The notes under the pieces: model-generated | Databases searched by the model: none | The model's input: the letters and a program-made list of their open reading frames with translations, nothing else | Told to the model about the DNA's origin: nothing | Shown: piece after piece, positions 21,655 to 32,532 of the stretch | Layout: each line of letters opens with the position of its first letter | Numbering within the stretch: the stretch's first letter is position 1 | Program-made: the position numbers and the translations under genes | Source of the DNA: Sequoia sempervirens | Lineage: Eukaryota > Streptophyta > Pinopsida > Cupressales > Cupressaceae | Length of the DNA stretch: 64,000 nucleotides | Direction of reading: 5' to 3' | Assembly: GCA_007258455.2 (NCBI GenBank) | Contig: VDFB02254991.1 | Span: 186,001-250,000 of the forward strand

Positions 21655-22808
21655 TCATCGATTGGAAGGTTTTGGAAACGGTGTTGCTTTAGTCCCCGGA
21701 TTAGTCTGATTGTTGTTTTGGCTAACATTTGGAGTGTTGGGAGGATTGTTGGTCTGATTAGTCTTGGTGGCAACTGTTGTTAGGTTGAATACTAGTTTGG
21801 TATTTTGATTTTCAGCTATGACCTCATTGTTACCCACGTTCTTGTTTCGTTGCCAAAATTTAGGTTTGTCCCCATTGTTGTAGTTGTTAAAGGAAGTGGA
21901 TGAGTTCTTTTCATTGTATATTTTAATGACCCCTCTTTTGACTGAGGCTTCCTCGATTTTAATTCCATTTTCAATCAATTTTTTGAAGGTAGGGGGACAT
22001 TGTAATTCCAACCTAGATAACTCATCTCATCATTTAGGTTATCAATGAAAATATCTATCTTTTCCTTTTTGGGTATGGGACGAGAATACCTTGCAAACAA
22101 TCTCCTCCATTTTTTCAAGAAAATGAGGAAGGACTCACCCTTTTTCTATTTCAAGTTGCAAAGGTCTTTCATGGTGATATCATGTTGGATATTGTAATAG
22201 TATTGAGTGAGAAATCTATTGACCAACTCTTCAAATGTGTTGATGGGGGGTGTAATATTTGAAAACCATTCAAGGCATGTCCCTCCTAGACTTCATTGAA
22301 ATAGTCTCATCAAATAAGTTTCCTCATGTGCAAATTCTAGACTCATAGTTCAAAATTCCCTTACATGATCTCATGGATTATTTGTAGCATTGTATTTATC
22401 ATACTTTGGAAATTCACTATGTTTAGGGAAAGCAATCATGTTGATGGATGGATTAAAGGGATAAGGACAAATGTCCTTGATCAAGTATCGTTTCGAAGTT
22501 CCCCTTTTCATATCTAGAACTTGTTGTTGAAGGTTATTCATTTGGTGAGTTAAAGTAACCATTTGTTTTGTTTCCTTTTTAGGCTTTTGGAGAGGTGCTT
22601 TTAAGATGTTGATGTCAAAATTAGGGGGAATTTTGACTCCTTGATTGGCTAACATTAATAGGTATTTTCCCCCATCTCTTTCAAAAATCTTTTCCAAAAA
22701 CTTATGGAAGTTGGGGTCTTGTTCTACTTGTCGGATATCCTCATCGTTTATTTCTTCCCCTTGAGTGTTGTTGAGTCCAGGAATAGGGATTTCTTCTGCA
22801 TCAGCCAT
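21655..22808 (-). pseudogene. gag of Tat-1, broken
   Basis: The first ATG (22808) opens MADAEEIPIPGLNNTQGEEI, then an Asn/Gln-rich N-terminus and PYPFNPSINMIAFPKHSEFP. The frame is broken between about 22370 and 22012 and resumes with CPPTFKKLIENGIKIEEAS and an Asn/Thr-rich region (21960-21660). The frame is open upstream of the ATG to a TAG near 22918, so a slightly longer product is possible. It belongs with the zinc knuckle encoded just downstream. Gag would package element RNA. Confidence 0.65.
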
Positions 22809-25061
22809 GTTGCTAGGGATCTCACTATTTTGAGGTTCAATGTTGGGAGTTTTGATATCGAAAGCTTCACTACTTGCACTTCCTATACATTTTTCGTTCC
22901 AAAGTTGGGTGTTCTAAGTTCCTTGTCCTTGAGTCTCCTCTTTTGTGATCTTGTTTGGATGGGCATACAAGTGTTATGATTTAGACTAAGATTTGATCTA
23001 AGTTTGAAATAGTGCCAAGGATTACAACTAAGTCAAATAGAATGACAAATTCTATTGATTAGATTAGGTTTGATTTGATTACATGGTATAGTTTCATGAT
23101 TAAAGGATGACAAATCCCGAAGATGAAACTAGGTTGTACAAGCAAAGATGTGATGGCTATTGATGATTTAGGCACCTTGAAATGTTTAGATCTAGGTTTA
23201 GTTTGAAAAGTTCCACTTGTATAGGTATGTTTCGACAATGTTTACACTTCTAAGGTATCTAACGAACGATATTGGACTCAAATTTTTGACTCAAGAGACG
23301 CAATTAAGGTACTCAAAATGTTGGAAAAGTCTTGGATTTTGACAATAGTACATCATGTATAACTCTAGATTATTTTTGCAAGCTCTCTTGTAAAAATTGA
23401 AGGCTAACCTTTCTCTAAAGTCATAAAGCATTGACAAACGTCTTTGATGTTGTTTTGGACTAAGAGGTTTGATCTTTGGTTTTCTAATCTTGACCTTTCA
23501 TGAAATCATCATGTAAACCACATATTCTGACTTTGTTTTGCCTAAAGAATGGTTGAACACTGCTGAAAGGACTAATTCTCTGAAGATGGATGGACCTAAG
23601 TTACCGACTTGTACACCTCAATGAATGTAGTTCTAAATCAAGTTTTTCACTTTCAAAATGTAACATTTTTTATGGTGTTTTGTTTGAGTTTCGTTTTGAA
23701 GACACATTAAGAAAAATATACACTCCTAAGGTTATGTAAGATTGTATTCTTTTAGATTCCACGTGGGTTTTGACCCAACTGCACTATCCTTAGCAGGTGA
23801 ATTCAGAAGCTTGGCTGCATGGGCTCCCTCTTACAGTGCACTCTCTTCTTAGGCCAACCAAGCTTCCAGTCCCCATGAAACTCCCATGGCAAACCGATCA
23901 CCTCTACTAAAAACTATGAGAATGTGGATGCCTTGGCAATGACCGTTGCTGCACCAAAGAATAGATAAAGGATTTTGGAAAATCTACAACAAGGGTTTTA
24001 ATGCGGGCATTCCGTTTGTGGGGGATAATCCATGTGGCGAGAGTCCCTTTCGATCCATCTTGTCGAAATCATCCTCATGATACTTGAACTTTCCTCAAGT
24101 ATATATCCCGGTTGGAAGTTGTTTGGCTTTAGCATATTACCGGTTGGGTCGTTCCCCTAGGTGATTACTTTTTCCCACAAGGAAGGCCCTCTAGGATAAA
24201 CAAAAGCAAGCAAGTATACCCATAGTTTGATCAATCTTTATTTCGCATGAATAAAGAGAGAACTCATGCCATATACTCCACTTACACTTGCACATAAACA
24301 AGAATGGGTCTAGCTTTTTGGATCACCCAGTTAAGGGGAGAGCATATGCCTACCATTCATCATATACAAAAGACATGGTGTTCATTAACCTGTTAATTCA
24401 GCTATGTTCCTAACTTAACCAAAAGGAAACATGATGTTCATTATCCCTTTACTTAATCTATGTTCATATCATAACCAAAGGAAACAAGTAAATAGCGTCC
24501 AACCCCTACAATATGTTAGTAGTTTATGTTTTGAGTCTTTGACAATGAATCTGGGAAAACCTGCAAATGCACAACACAGAATGCGAGTTTCTGATTTGGT
24601 GAAAAACTGCAAGAGGTGCCAAAACAAAGACAAGAGGTGCCAAAATAGAGACAAGAGGCACCAAAACAGAGACAAAAAGCTCAGAAACAAAGTTAGATAA
24701 GCCAGAACTCCCTGAAACAGTTTGCAAGAGACGCCAAAACAAGTGCAAGAGGTGCCAAAACTCTAAAAGAGGCCCAGAATGGTCCCGAAACAGGTGAAAA
24801 CAATCTCAGGACAACTTGTAAGAGGCGCCAAAATAGGTACAAGAGGTTCCAAAACTCTCAAAACAAGCCAGAATGGTCTCAAAACAACTGAAAATGGTCT
24901 CTGCATTGCTTGCAAGAGGCGCCAAAACTCTAAAAATAGCCCAGAAATGCCTCAAAACAGCTCAGAATTGCCTCCAAACCGGTGCGAAGCATTCCCAAGT
25001 CATAAACCTTGAACCTACAATCATGAAATCAACAAAAGAGTTAGCAATAAGTGAGGCAAAG
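22809..25061 (-). other. Tat-1 5' leader with repeated CAAGAGGYGCCAAAA motifs
   Basis: About 2.2 kb of non-coding leader between the primer-binding site and gag. At 24608-24925 the plus strand repeats CAAGAGGTGCCAAAAC-like motifs at least eight times, first at about 22-bp spacing and then in pairs about 90 bp apart. This motif is the reverse complement of a contracted unit of the 72-bp array at the other end of the element. The rest (22980-24600) shows no gene. Confidence 0.65.
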
Positions 25062-25079
25062 GCCCCACGGTGGGCGCCA
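25062..25079 (-). other. Primer-binding site of Tat-1 (tRNA-Lys type)
   Basis: The minus strand reads TGGCGCCCACCGTGGGGC, nine bases after the 5' LTR end. From memory of plant tRNA-Lys(CUU), whose 3' end is GCCCCACGGTGGGCG plus CCA, this is a full 18-nt complement. Confidence 0.8.
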
Positions 25080-25088
25080 TTTTGTGCA

Positions 25089-26364
25089 TGTGTCAAATGT
25101 GGAGAGGATTCTAATGTCAACACAAACCTTAATGAGACAATTTACATTCAAATTTCGAAACAAGTAGAACTACTCTATTCGTAATACAATCAAATCTTTC
25201 AAATACGTATCATTGTCCTCTATTTCTAGAGATTTATTAAATTGTTTGGTCCTCAGATTTCTATGGGCACAAAGGTTGTTAAAATGACTACCTAGAAAAT
25301 GAGATTTGATGCTTAATATGCAAGCTAAGATGATTTATATGTGCAAATATGTGTTGGAATGATTAGTGGTATGCTTCTAAATGAAACAAAATGATGGAAA
25401 GGATAATGGATGCAATGATAAATGAAGGATGATGTTGATGATAGATGAACAAGTGGAGATCAGTGAGATGATATGAAACTATAGTGAACTATCCATGATT
25501 ATGCATATGCTCAAATGTAAACATAAAACAAACTAACCTAAAATGTAACTATGAAGCAATTAATTAATCTAAGATGAGAATGCAAAGTAACACATGATAT
25601 GAAAACTAAGTATAAGACTCCATGAAAGATCCAAGCTCCTACGAAAAACCTGCATGGTAACAATACTCAAAGTGTGGATGAAAAATGGCATTATAACACT
25701 ACTCCAATTTGTATTTCAAAATAGCATTATAACATTACTCAAAAGGTGGATGATAAATGCTAAGGCAAGAGGGTGTATTTATAGGGTTTCTCAAGCATTT
25801 TGTGAGGTGGCACCTATCAACGGTCTAGATTCGAAGGAGAAATAATAGACGGTGGAGATGAAAGGAATCAAGATGTTGTCCCCTTGACCAAGGACAACAT
25901 GCCGTGTGTGTGGAGAGAATTCTTTGACCAATTGGAAGCATGCCAAATGTATGGGATTCCCAAGTGTGTGAAACAAAGACCCATGTGCTCCAAATTTGTT
26001 GGAAGTGTGGGGGAATAAAGCCATGTGCTTTTTCTTATTGGTGGAAGTGTGTGAGGATAATTCTAATTAATAATTAGGCTTATTTATTTTCATGTGACCT
26101 TTATGAGGTGGCACACAAAAGTTGTAGAAATGTGCTCTAATTCTTAATCAGGATTAAGGAAGTTTAATTAAATAAACACGTTTAGGGTATTTTGTTTATT
26201 TAATTATTTAGAAGAATGTGATTTAGAAGAATGTGAATTAGAAGAATTAAAAGGAAAGTGAACAATATAAATAAAGACAGGCCTTATTTATATGTAGTTG
26301 AAGCATTAATTAAATAGGTTGTATTTAATTAATTGAATATGATGACCATTTTTAGGTGTATACA
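25089..26364 (-). repeat. Tat-1 5' LTR (1276 bp)
   Basis: The minus strand begins TGTATACACC at 26364 and ends ATTTGACACA at 25089. A TATAAATAC box on the minus strand (25775-25783) is a probable LTR promoter. It aligns with 51821-53067 and with 1-340. Confidence 0.9.
25775..25783 (-). promoter_or_regulatory. LTR TATA box (Tat-1 5' LTR)
   Basis: The minus strand reads TATAAATAC, well placed within the LTR to drive the element transcript toward gag. The same element is kept in Tat-2 (near 52494-52502). Confidence 0.5.
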
Positions 26365-29040
26365 GGAAGAATTAAAAGAATTGTATTCCAAATACAAATC
26401 AATTAGTCCACAACCATTATATTGAAAAATGACATATTGTATTTGTAAATCTCTATTTAATGGGAAAGTTTGAAAATCACTTTTAGTTTACACACAACAT
26501 GGAGTAAACAATTAGTGTATATTGAAGCTTCATTTTGCATGAGAAAAATGTCCATTTTCAATTTTTTATGCATAATTTGATTAAACATTTCAATTTTATT
26601 TAGTAAAATAAATTAATAATTATTTAGAAATTCAAGAACATAAAGAACATCACTATTGAAAATCTAATTTTACTTGACTTTTTAATCATTATATATTGTT
26701 TAAATAAGTATCGTTGACATTTTCTCTTCGATCTATTTTTAAATCTTTTTGACAATTTCAAAACCATAAAATACAACTCTTTATTAACTATTTTAAAATA
26801 TATAATCTAATTTAACAATTAAAAATTATTTTTGACCAATAAAATAATAAATATTTATGTTTTAATAAATGTAATGTAAAATTACTCTAAGCATTAAGTA
26901 AAATAATATTTAGGTAAAATGCTCTTACAAACTACAATGTATTAAAAGCTTGAAAACCATGGATATATGTTGTATGAACCCAAATATACATGGCCTATAT
27001 GTGAAGCATGTTATGCCAAGTTTCATCAAAACCGTAGTCATTTTATCTTTCACTAATGATCAATTGTTGTACAAAGAAATTTTTGTGCCAGGCCAACTGT
27101 ATGGGACGTATTCCACGCCCAACCATTCCGAAGTTTCTGGACGCTTTTTTTCTGCCATTCATCATTAGACAGGTTGTCACACCACAAATTTTCTTCGATT
27201 TGATTCTATTTATATTTTCAATATAGGAAAGGGATAATTCATTAGGCCCTGAGGCAGATAATTTTGATGGCCGTATGGCCATATTTTTGCATTTTTGTCA
27301 TAAAATATAATCAAAATTTTATTAAAATATGTTACTACTCAGAGATTAATTTTAAATAGATAATGATTTGTAAATGGATCTTATTTTCATAATATATAAA
27401 ATTATATGATGTTTTATCAAAATTTAATTTAATAAATTATAAATCAATCTTATTTATTCATACAAATACTACAAATACAAATGATCTATTTATTATTTTT
27501 GAAACATCTAAACTTTTCTAAAATCACCCATTCTAATATTATTATTATTTTTTATATTGAAATCAACCAAGAAAAAAATTATAAATAGAAAAACAACCAA
27601 AAGACAGTGAAATAATAAACACAATTATAGTGTTCAAGCAATACAATACAACTTAGTCTTGATGTGAGAAGAAGAACCCCTCACCATTCCTGCGAGAAGC
27701 AATACTAAACAGGAACATTAAATTCTAAATTTTAACACACATTGTAACTTTTTAGAACATAAAATGTCTTTTTCATATAGCTGTAGCATTTGATACTTTA
27801 TTTTATTGTTGTTGGTCTTCACCTTTTCTTTGGACACCCCCTACAACTAAAACACAAAACAACAATTTGAAAAGATGATATCAGAGTAAAAATTTTAACA
27901 TTTTCGCTTCGTGATGAACATTATGTTTAACAAAAACTGACAATCAATGTACTTTTCCATATATTTAGCTGATAGGCTCCCCCTGTGGACTTGCAAGTCC
28001 ACAATTGATCAATAAATCTGTCTCACCTGAAAACAAGATTTAGTCACCGTTAAACCCTATACAGATCAAAAAAAAATCAATTACACTGCCAGAAATGAAA
28101 TGCAGAATTTTAACTCGCGAACAGGGGTCTCTTTTTATGCTCTCTGTGTGCACAACATTATTTATTCTATTTTCTTCAGTACTGACTACTGAGAGGAATT
28201 CATTTATTCATGGCTGCACTATAAAATAAAATTGAATAAAGTGCCAGCTAAAAAGCTCGTTGATTTCCAGTCTTCAGTTCATTTAATATAATTCAATTCT
28301 TCCACGAGCATCTTCTATTCAGAATGATCTGTGGACATTGTTGTTTTCTTCCCCCAATTCAAGTTGTATGTTTTATATTCCTTGTGGCATATAAGTATAG
28401 CACCGCACTAACAGACGTCTCTTTATCGCTTCAACATTGCCCTTTATCAAATATTAAATAAGTATGTTACCACGTTTTATGAAACTGTCTGCTGTCTCAT
28501 CTTTGGCTGTATGTGTTTGTAAACTGTCTCTTTAATCCATAAAAAACACTATAATCCCTACAATTTTTGACAATTCCAGCATTCATCTGATACAGTTTTC
28601 CTAAAGTTTTGATTGTAGCGTGCAGTTTAAAAACCTGGATATGGTCATACGACCATCAAATTAAATTTCAATCATATTTACAAATTAGGAGTGAAAAGGT
28701 TAGGCAAGTTTTTGCCTTACAGCTCGGGAAAGAGGGATTCAATTAGATTTAGAATTCCAAATTATATTTTAAACGGATCAAGGGCAACGACTTTAACATT
28801 AAATGATCAAGTGTTAGGTGTAGTAAATCTTAAATAATTAGTCGATAGATTATATATAGTGTGAGATTAAATCTACTATTGAGTCATTGGAAAACAAGTT
28901 TAAGCTGTAGTTTAATGGTAAGCCATCTGCCATTTAATGGTATAAGCCTCCAAAATATTAGGTGAAAGCCTCAAAAATCTCATTTATCACATAAAAACTA
29001 GATAAATATTGATTTTTCAACTAGATGGGAACATTCTATT
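26365..29040. other. AT-rich intergenic sequence
   Basis: No coding region or repeat family is recognised. The only notable site is a perfect 20-bp palindrome at 27984-28003. Open frames here are short and unsupported. Confidence 0.6.
27984..28003. repeat. Perfect 20-bp palindrome
   Basis: TGTGGACTTGCAAGTCCACA equals its own reverse complement. It sits beside a CCCCCTGTGG run in otherwise AT-rich DNA. Confidence 0.8.
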
Positions 29041-29170
29041 TTGGGTCGAGGGCCTAGTTTGATTGGTTAAAGCATCCCGTTGTAGGCAAGAGCTCATGAG
29101 GTCTAGTCTCCCCTCGTCCTCTTGGTATTGAAAGGTGTGTTTACCCCACCACTCTAAGAAAAACATTCTA
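29041..29170 (+). mobile_element. tRNA-derived SINE-like segment
   Basis: An A-box-like TAGTTTGATTGG (29055-29066) and a B-box-like GGTCTAGTCTC (29100-29110) are 45 bases apart, the spacing of a tRNA gene's internal promoter. The 3' acceptor half that would pair with GAGGGCC is missing, and non-tRNA sequence follows (TTGGTATTGAAAGG). That fits a SINE head or a decayed tRNA relic, not a working tRNA. Confidence 0.45.
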
Positions 29171-29548
29171 TTTGCATTTGCAATGTTTTTTGTCAATTTG
29201 ATGGCAACTTTCATTTTTCATTTGCATTGATTTATTTTTTATATTTGTATGCAAATATTTCAAAATTGGATAATAATTAATTTATTTAAGGAAAAAATCT
29301 AGAACTGTTCATGTTTATTTCATTTCATTATTTAACACTTATTATTAATTATTTAATCTAACCACATACAATTAGAATTTACAGTTACTCTCTAATATAT
29401 TAACATACATATAATTTTCTATCAACATAATCCTTGAACCTTCTTTAAATACAGTACTAGTAAATAAAACAACATATCTCGTAAAATCTGTAGCAACATT
29501 GTTTTCAATACAATGAAAATATTATTTTGACTCAAATACTTAACCGGT
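29171..29548. other. Non-coding, AT-rich
   Basis: Nothing recognised in this stretch. Confidence 0.5.
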
Positions 29549-29875
29549 TCAATTAAATTGCTTGGCAGGCAGGGCGCCGATTGCATTTATGGCATTCTCA
29601 ACTTCAAGGGACCTCAGGCCGCAGGCGTATGTCGTTGAAGGGAGACTCACATTTAGGTCTTTCCCTTCCCATCTTTTGTTCAAAGCATGCGTTGACTTTG
29701 ACCTTCGGCTGTCTCCACTAAAGGTTACCCTTGTGAAAACATAGAAACCCGTCATTAACGGAACATGCCTTAAATCATCTAGAAAATTGTTCATTTGTAC
29801 CTTCACTCCAGAGCCGGCAAAAGTCGTAAGCACATTATTTTGAAAAATCGTGTTCTGAACGGATGCTGTCTGCAT
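29549..29875 (-). CDS. Unrecognised 108-aa ORF upstream of the glycosyltransferase
   Basis: The minus-strand frame starts MQTASVQNTIFQNNVL and ends ALPAKQFN before a stop. Base composition is clearly more GC-rich than the surrounding AT-rich sequence and similar to the glycosyltransferase gene, which hints at a coding or formerly coding segment. It has no signal peptide, no membrane segment and no motif I recognise. It is divergent from the glycosyltransferase start, with about 155 bp between the two ATGs. It may be an exon of a longer gene, a gene fragment or chance. I assign no function. Confidence 0.25.
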   Translation of the reverse strand: MQTASVQNTIFQNNVLTTFAGSGVKVQMNNFLDDLRHVPLMTGFYVFTRVTFSGDSRRSKSTHALNKRWEGKDLNVSLPSTTYACGLRSLEVENAINAIGALPAKQFN

Positions 29876-29881
29876 ATTCCT

Positions 29882-29935
29882 CCAATCAGATTTTATATCC
29901 TATATCCTAGTGTAGAATGTGCCGTTCTATAATTA
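29882..29935 (+). promoter_or_regulatory. Candidate core promoter of the glycosyltransferase gene
   Basis: CCAAT at 29882-29886, TTTTATATCC at 29891 and CTATAATTA at 29927-29935 lie 95-150 bp upstream of the ATG. They are weak matches and are the only box-like sites there. Confidence 0.25.
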
Positions 29936-30030
29936 GAAAGCGGTGCTTAACTCTTCATTCCACGGCTTATCTCGAAGACATTGCAAGTTCTATTTGATTC
30001 GGAAAGGGAAGCAGAGGCTGTGGGGAAAGC

Positions 30031-31512
30031 ATGGAAGGCGGAGACATAAGGCCTCACATAGTACTGCTGCCCCTGATGGCGCAGGGCCACATCATTCCCT
30101 TTTTCGAGCTGGCGAAGTTGCTGGCCAGGAGAGGAGGTTTTCTCATTACAATCGTGAATACCCCTCGTAACCTTGTTCGGCTACAGCCCATGGTTTCTGA
30201 TGCCTGCAAAGCTCATGACATAGACATTCGCCTCCGAGAATTGCCGTTTCCCAGAGGCATCGAAGGCTTGCCTTCTGATGTGGAGAATACCGATGCTTTG
30301 CCTTACAATCTCATGTTCGTGCTCGTTCGGAGCACGGAACAGCTCGAAAAGCCATTCGAAGACTTGCTGCGAAGGCTCTGCGAAGACGAGGAGCACCGAC
30401 CGACTTGTGTTATCAGCGACATGTTCTTCGGGTGGAGTTTGGAGGTTTGTAACCGGGTGGGGATTCCGAGGGTGACCTTCATGACCATGGGTGCCTTTGC
30501 GACTTGTGTTTACAATTCTCTGTGGATGCATCTGCCTCACAAGCAAACCGAGTTCGATACATTTTCCCTCGCTCCTGATCTTCCGCATGTCTCGTTTCAT
30601 AGATCCCAGCTGCCGTTGAGCCTCAAACAGACAGACGAGATGGACCCCTGGTATCTCTTCTCGAAAAGGCAGATATCATTGAACCTCCGCAGCTGGGGTA
30701 CTCTGCTCAACACATTCGACGAGCTTGAATCTAAATTTGTCGACCAGATGAGAGAAAACGTTTGCGGTGGAGTGTGGAGCGTGGGTCCTGTGCTCCGCGA
30801 GGCTTCCAACGGTAAGGGCAAAGACGATTTGGGTCATGCCGCTTGTTTGCAGTGGCTGGACTCCCATCTTCCCACGTCTGTTCTCTACATATCCTTCGGC
30901 ACGCAGGTGAGGATCACATATCGCCAAACGCAGGAGCTGGCACTTGGCTTAGAGGCCAGTCGACAACCATTCATTTGGGCCGTAAGACCCCCGGTCGAAG
31001 TAACGGATGGGTCCACCGACTTCCTGCCGGAGGGATTCGAAGAACGAATGAAGGAGTCGAAGCAGGGGCTTCTCTTGCGGGGCTGGGCACCGCAGCTAAT
31101 GATCCTCTCGCATGCCTCTACGGGTGGGTTTTTGAGCCACTGTGGCTGGAATTCTGTTCTGGAAAGCTTGACCCATGGTGTGCCTATAATCTCTTGGCCC
31201 ATTGCTGCTGAGCAATTCTATAATTCCAAGCTCTTGGAGGAAGAAGTTGGTGTCTGCGTCGAGATCTGCAGGGGCATCGATGGAGAAGTGGACAAAAGCA
31301 AGGTGGAGAGAACTGTGAAGATGGTTATGGAGAGCGACAAGGGAAGATCACTACGAAAGAAGGCCATGGAAATGAGATATGCGACAAGGAAAGCTTTTTC
31401 CAGCTTGGGGTCGTGCGATGAAGGGAGAGATATCAACGGCTCCTCTCTTGCCAACATCGATGGATTCATAAAGGAAGTCAATTTGCTAGTTATGTCGTCA
31501 CACTCCTCCTAG
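30031..31512 (+). CDS. UDP-glycosyltransferase, family 1, UGT92A1-like
   Basis: An intact 493-aa single-exon protein, normal length for plant UGTs. It would move glucose from UDP-glucose to a small acceptor in the cytosol. The acceptor cannot be read from sequence. The N-terminal catalytic His is His20 (MAQGHIIPF) and the partner Asp is probably Asp130 (CVISDMFF). The 44-residue PSPG donor box runs from Trp352 (WAPQ) to Gln395 (AAEQ), with HCGWNSVLE at 370-378. Trp373 at box position 22 and the final Gln fit UDP-glucose. There is no signal peptide or membrane segment. The GHIIPF start, the NTP block, ENTDALPYNL and the PPVEV stretch recall the UGT92A1 group. Codon use is more GC-rich than the flanks. 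It is the only clearly functional gene here; expression is unproven. Confidence 0.93.
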   Translation: MEGGDIRPHIVLLPLMAQGHIIPFFELAKLLARRGGFLITIVNTPRNLVRLQPMVSDACKAHDIDIRLRELPFPRGIEGLPSDVENTDALPYNLMFVLVRSTEQLEKPFEDLLRRLCEDEEHRPTCVISDMFFGWSLEVCNRVGIPRVTFMTMGAFATCVYNSLWMHLPHKQTEFDTFSLAPDLPHVSFHRSQLPLSLKQTDEMDPWYLFSKRQISLNLRSWGTLLNTFDELESKFVDQMRENVCGGVWSVGPVLREASNGKGKDDLGHAACLQWLDSHLPTSVLYISFGTQVRITYRQTQELALGLEASRQPFIWAVRPPVEVTDGSTDFLPEGFEERMKESKQGLLLRGWAPQLMILSHASTGGFLSHCGWNSVLESLTHGVPIISWPIAAEQFYNSKLLEEEVGVCVEICRGIDGEVDKSKVERTVKMVMESDKGRSLRKKAMEMRYATRKAFSSLGSCDEGRDINGSSLANIDGFIKEVNLLVMSSHSS

Positions 31513-32397
31513 AGGAAACGTGTAATACCTGATGCATTCGATTTAATCTGGAAAGTTTTATATGCCTATGTATGAAGATTGCTACCCATTCGTATGATTA
31601 TTTCCTTTTTCCTTATGCGGATTTGCAGGTTTTAGAACGAAAATGAATTTTTTTATCATAAATATAGATTTCAATTTCAGTATGTATTGAACAGCTAATT
31701 AACATGTAGGGATTCACAGAACTGCAAGATTTTTTAATTTTCGACGAGGAACATACTTTTCTGCCCGTATACTGTACCGACATGGTAGTAGTGAGCATAG
31801 TTTTTACCCACCAATCTGGTCTTTCCACCTGCTACGCTTTACTAACCCTGCTATTGACTCGCCATGGAAGTGACGGTGAAAAGCTCTTTTATGGCTCAAG
31901 ATCTTTCATGGCTGCTCTGATGGGTATTCCATAGTATATAGCATCTTTACATTGCAAAACTAAGCTTAGTACCTCATATCAGAGTGGGTATATCGAGTTA
32001 TGGACAAATGTCACCCTAAAGGATTGCAAACTCTCAGATTTTCAACCGTAACAATTTGGGCATACAAGTATTCTATGGCCAACCATCTAACCTCTCCCTT
32101 ACGGCAAACTCGGTGTGCCGAGTTCAATTGACAGAGAGAAAAACGGAGGATTGATTTTGATAGGTGTCAATTTTGTTTCGTGACCCTCACTTCTCTCTAG
32201 GGGAAAGGGTTACTAGTTGTACAAGTTAATTTTGCAATAATGTAAAACTAGCAATTGCACCTTGGTGTGCAATGGGTATGCCGAAGAGGTATTAATGGTC
32301 AATTAGAGAAAATTTTGGAGTATTTTTTTGCAAATATATGTGCAGTACATGAGGTCAATTGGTAGGTCATTTAGATAATGTTGTTGTTTATGTAACA
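31513..32397. other. 3' flank of the glycosyltransferase, non-coding
   Basis: No canonical AATAAA near the stop and no further gene. Only short unsupported frames are present. Confidence 0.5.
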
Positions 32398-32515
32398 AAG
32401 GTCTCAATGGAGAAGTGATAGCTTTGAATCAATTAGCATTCACTTACAAGGATCCAAACATTATTGGAAAAAGCCTCTAAATGAGGAATATAATTAGGCT
32501 CCATTACCAAGACAC
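32398..32515. repeat. Dispersed repeat, copy 1
   Basis: Shares GGTCTCAATGGAGAAGT, TTACAAGGATCCAAA and AGCTCC/GGCTCC-ATTACCA blocks in the same order with 34630-34740. Family unknown; the copies are clearly diverged. Confidence 0.55.
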
Positions 32516-32532
32516 TCATGTTATGTTTGTAA

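Larger units (their letters stand above)
1..26364 (-). mobile_element. Tat-1: giant Tat-lineage Ty3/gypsy LTR retrotransposon (3' LTR truncated by window edge)
   Basis: On the minus strand the order is LTR (26364 to 25089), primer-binding site, leader, gag, protease, G-patch, RT, RNase H, second RNase H, integrase, long 3' region, polypurine tract and LTR start (340 downward). The second, archaeal-type RNase H and the large size are hallmarks of the Tat/Ogre/Retand group of non-chromovirus gypsy elements. Nested inside are an Athila-like element (3576-11939) and a solo LTR (19124-20391); without them about 16.7 kb remains. Every coding domain contains stops or frameshifts, so the copy is dead. 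The 5' flank at 26365-26369 reads GGAAG; the matching duplication would lie left of the window. The two LTRs differ enough (see findings) that they may not come from one insertion. Confidence 0.85.

Noticed and set aside
26950..27168. 72-aa frame
   Set aside because: Short, no homology recognised, in AT-rich intergenic DNA.
28903..28965. tRNA-like phrase (TGTAGTTTAATGGTAAGCC)
   Set aside because: It resembles an A box, but no B box is found at the right distance and no cloverleaf can be formed.
30181..31481. Several frames of 60-139 aa on the other strand and in other frames of the UGT gene
   Set aside because: Shadows of the glycosyltransferase coding sequence.
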